Shown piece by piece: positions 4,812 to 5,309 of a stretch of DNA of 5,309 nt. This DNA comes from JBOGJI01 sp050747865 (GTDB lineage: Bacteria > Acidobacteriota > Thermoanaerobaculia > Multivoradales > JAHEKO01). Numbering within the stretch: position 1 is the first letter of the stretch; each line of letters starts with the position of its first letter. The notes beneath the pieces were generated by a model. It made no database searches. It saw nothing but the letters and a program-made list of their open reading frames with translations, and had not been told where the DNA came from. The position numbers were made by a program, and so were the translations under genes. The stretch spans positions 1 through 5,309 of the forward strand of contig JBOGJI010000159.1 in NCBI GenBank assembly GCA_050747865.1, in the 5' to 3' direction.

Positions 4812-5309
4812 TCAGTGCCGTTCGCGGTCGACGACCTCCGCACCGAGCTGCTCGCGGAGCAGCGCAGCGGCGTCGTCCTGGTCGACCTCCGGGGGCCCCT
4901 CGGCCTCGACGTCGACCGCGTCGGCTCCGCCCTCCGGCTGCGGGTCGGAGGCGGGCTCGGGAGGCGCCTCGGCCCCAACGACCTCCGCCCGGATCGCGAC
5001 CGCGAGGCCGAGGACCTCCTGGAGGGCCGTCCGCAGCGCGCTCGCGTTCTCCTCGCGGACGGCCTGCTCCGCATGGAAGGTCGCGTACCGCACCGGGTAG
5101 GTCAGCACGAGTGCCCCGCCGGCGACCTGTGTCGGCGACGCCGGCGAGTAGAAGGCATGGATCCGCGGGCTCTCACGCTTGACGTGCTCGAGCACCTGCT
5201 GCCAGCTGCGCTGGACCGCCGCGATGTCCGCAGGCTCGCGGTCGTCGCCCACCGGAGGGGGCGTGGTCGCAGCCGGCGGCTCCGCTGGTGCCGCCGCGAT
5301 GTCCGCAGG
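4812..5309 (-). CDS. dnaX: DNA polymerase III subunit gamma/tau, C-terminal part (cut by window edge)
   Basis: The visible 165 residues are the tail of the clamp-loader subunit tau. The ATPase module and start lie beyond the right edge. From the edge inward there is a Pro/Ala-rich linker (about 25 residues), then the conserved C-terminal fold beginning AAVQRSWQQVLEHVKRESPR. This continues with a strand pair (GGALVLTYPVRYATFHAEQA) and a helix ending LRTALQEVLGLAVAIRAEV. A second acidic Pro/Glu/Asp-rich linker (about 45 residues) follows, then the short end motif AAALLREQLGAEVVDRERH. That end motif (LLxxxLGAxVI/V) is usual for gamma/tau proteins of high-GC Gram-positives. The neighbour recR one base downstream supports the call. 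No ybaB/ebfC gene lies between them. The frame is open to the window edge, and a GTG at 5252 is internal rather than a start. Confidence 0.92.
   Translation of the reverse strand, partial: PADIAAAPAEPPAATTPPPVGDDREPADIAAVQRSWQQVLEHVKRESPRIHAFYSPASPTQVAGGALVLTYPVRYATFHAEQAVREENASALRTALQEVLGLAVAIRAEVVGAEAPPEPASDPQPEGGADAVDVEAEGPPEVDQDDAAALLREQLGAEVVDRERH
5217..5309. repeat. 18-bp direct repeat in the dnaX linker
   Basis: CGCCGCGATGTCCGCAGG occurs at 5217-5234 and again at 5292-5309, exactly 75 bp apart, so the repeat is in frame. It encodes PADIAA twice in the Pro/Ala-rich linker of DnaX. The second copy touches the window edge, so the repeat may be longer or have more copies beyond it. Confidence 0.85.

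Noticed and set aside
2750..5182. Plus-strand open frame of 810 residues, the longest in the window
   Set aside because: It lies antisense to the DedA/PAP2 gene, recR and dnaX, crosses all their boundaries, and is extremely rich in Arg, Glu, Asp, His and Pro with no domain. This is typical of an empty frame opposite high-GC genes.

Overview
The window is high-GC DNA with the codon and dinucleotide style of an Actinomycetota genome; the class cannot be fixed from this stretch. The best lineage evidence is the right half: the tail of dnaX (DNA polymerase III gamma/tau) followed directly by recR, in the spacing and style of high-GC Gram-positive chromosomes. The left 0.85 kb is visibly less GC-rich and more loosely coded than the rest.

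Layout, left to right. (1) 3-605, minus strand: the decayed C-terminal half of an FtsX/MacB-type ABC transporter permease. It lacks its first membrane segment and is broken by one in-frame TGA. (2) 606-867: no convincing gene. It holds a cluster of overlapping inverted repeats (668-709) that coincides with a good minus-strand promoter, and an 11-bp tandem repeat (845-877) that runs into the end of an insertion sequence. (3) 868-2789: a complete insertion sequence of the IS1634 type (IS4-like DDE superfamily), 1922 bp, with 15-bp perfect terminal inverted repeats and one intact 562-residue transposase. A second 11-bp perfect inverted repeat brackets the transposase gene itself. (4) 2786-4171, minus: a fusion protein with an N-terminal DedA domain and a C-terminal PAP2-like membrane domain that has lost the PAP2 catalytic residues. 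Its stop codon is supplied by the right tip of the insertion sequence. (5) 4211-4810, minus: recR, complete. (6) 4812-5309, minus: dnaX C-terminus, cut by the window edge.

The right half reads as one minus-strand transcription unit, dnaX-recR-DedA/PAP2. dnaX and recR are separated by one base and recR and the DedA gene by 39 bases. The ybaB/ebfC gene that commonly sits between dnaX and recR is absent. The insertion sequence lies at the 3' end of this unit and marks an abrupt join between core chromosome and a degraded, compositionally different transporter remnant. No short target duplication is visible, so an IS-mediated rearrangement is plausible.

I do not see a clearly new multi-gene system. 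The most unusual items are the catalytically empty PAP2 domain, the nested inverted repeats and reiterated tip of the insertion sequence, and the overlapping dyads at 668-709.
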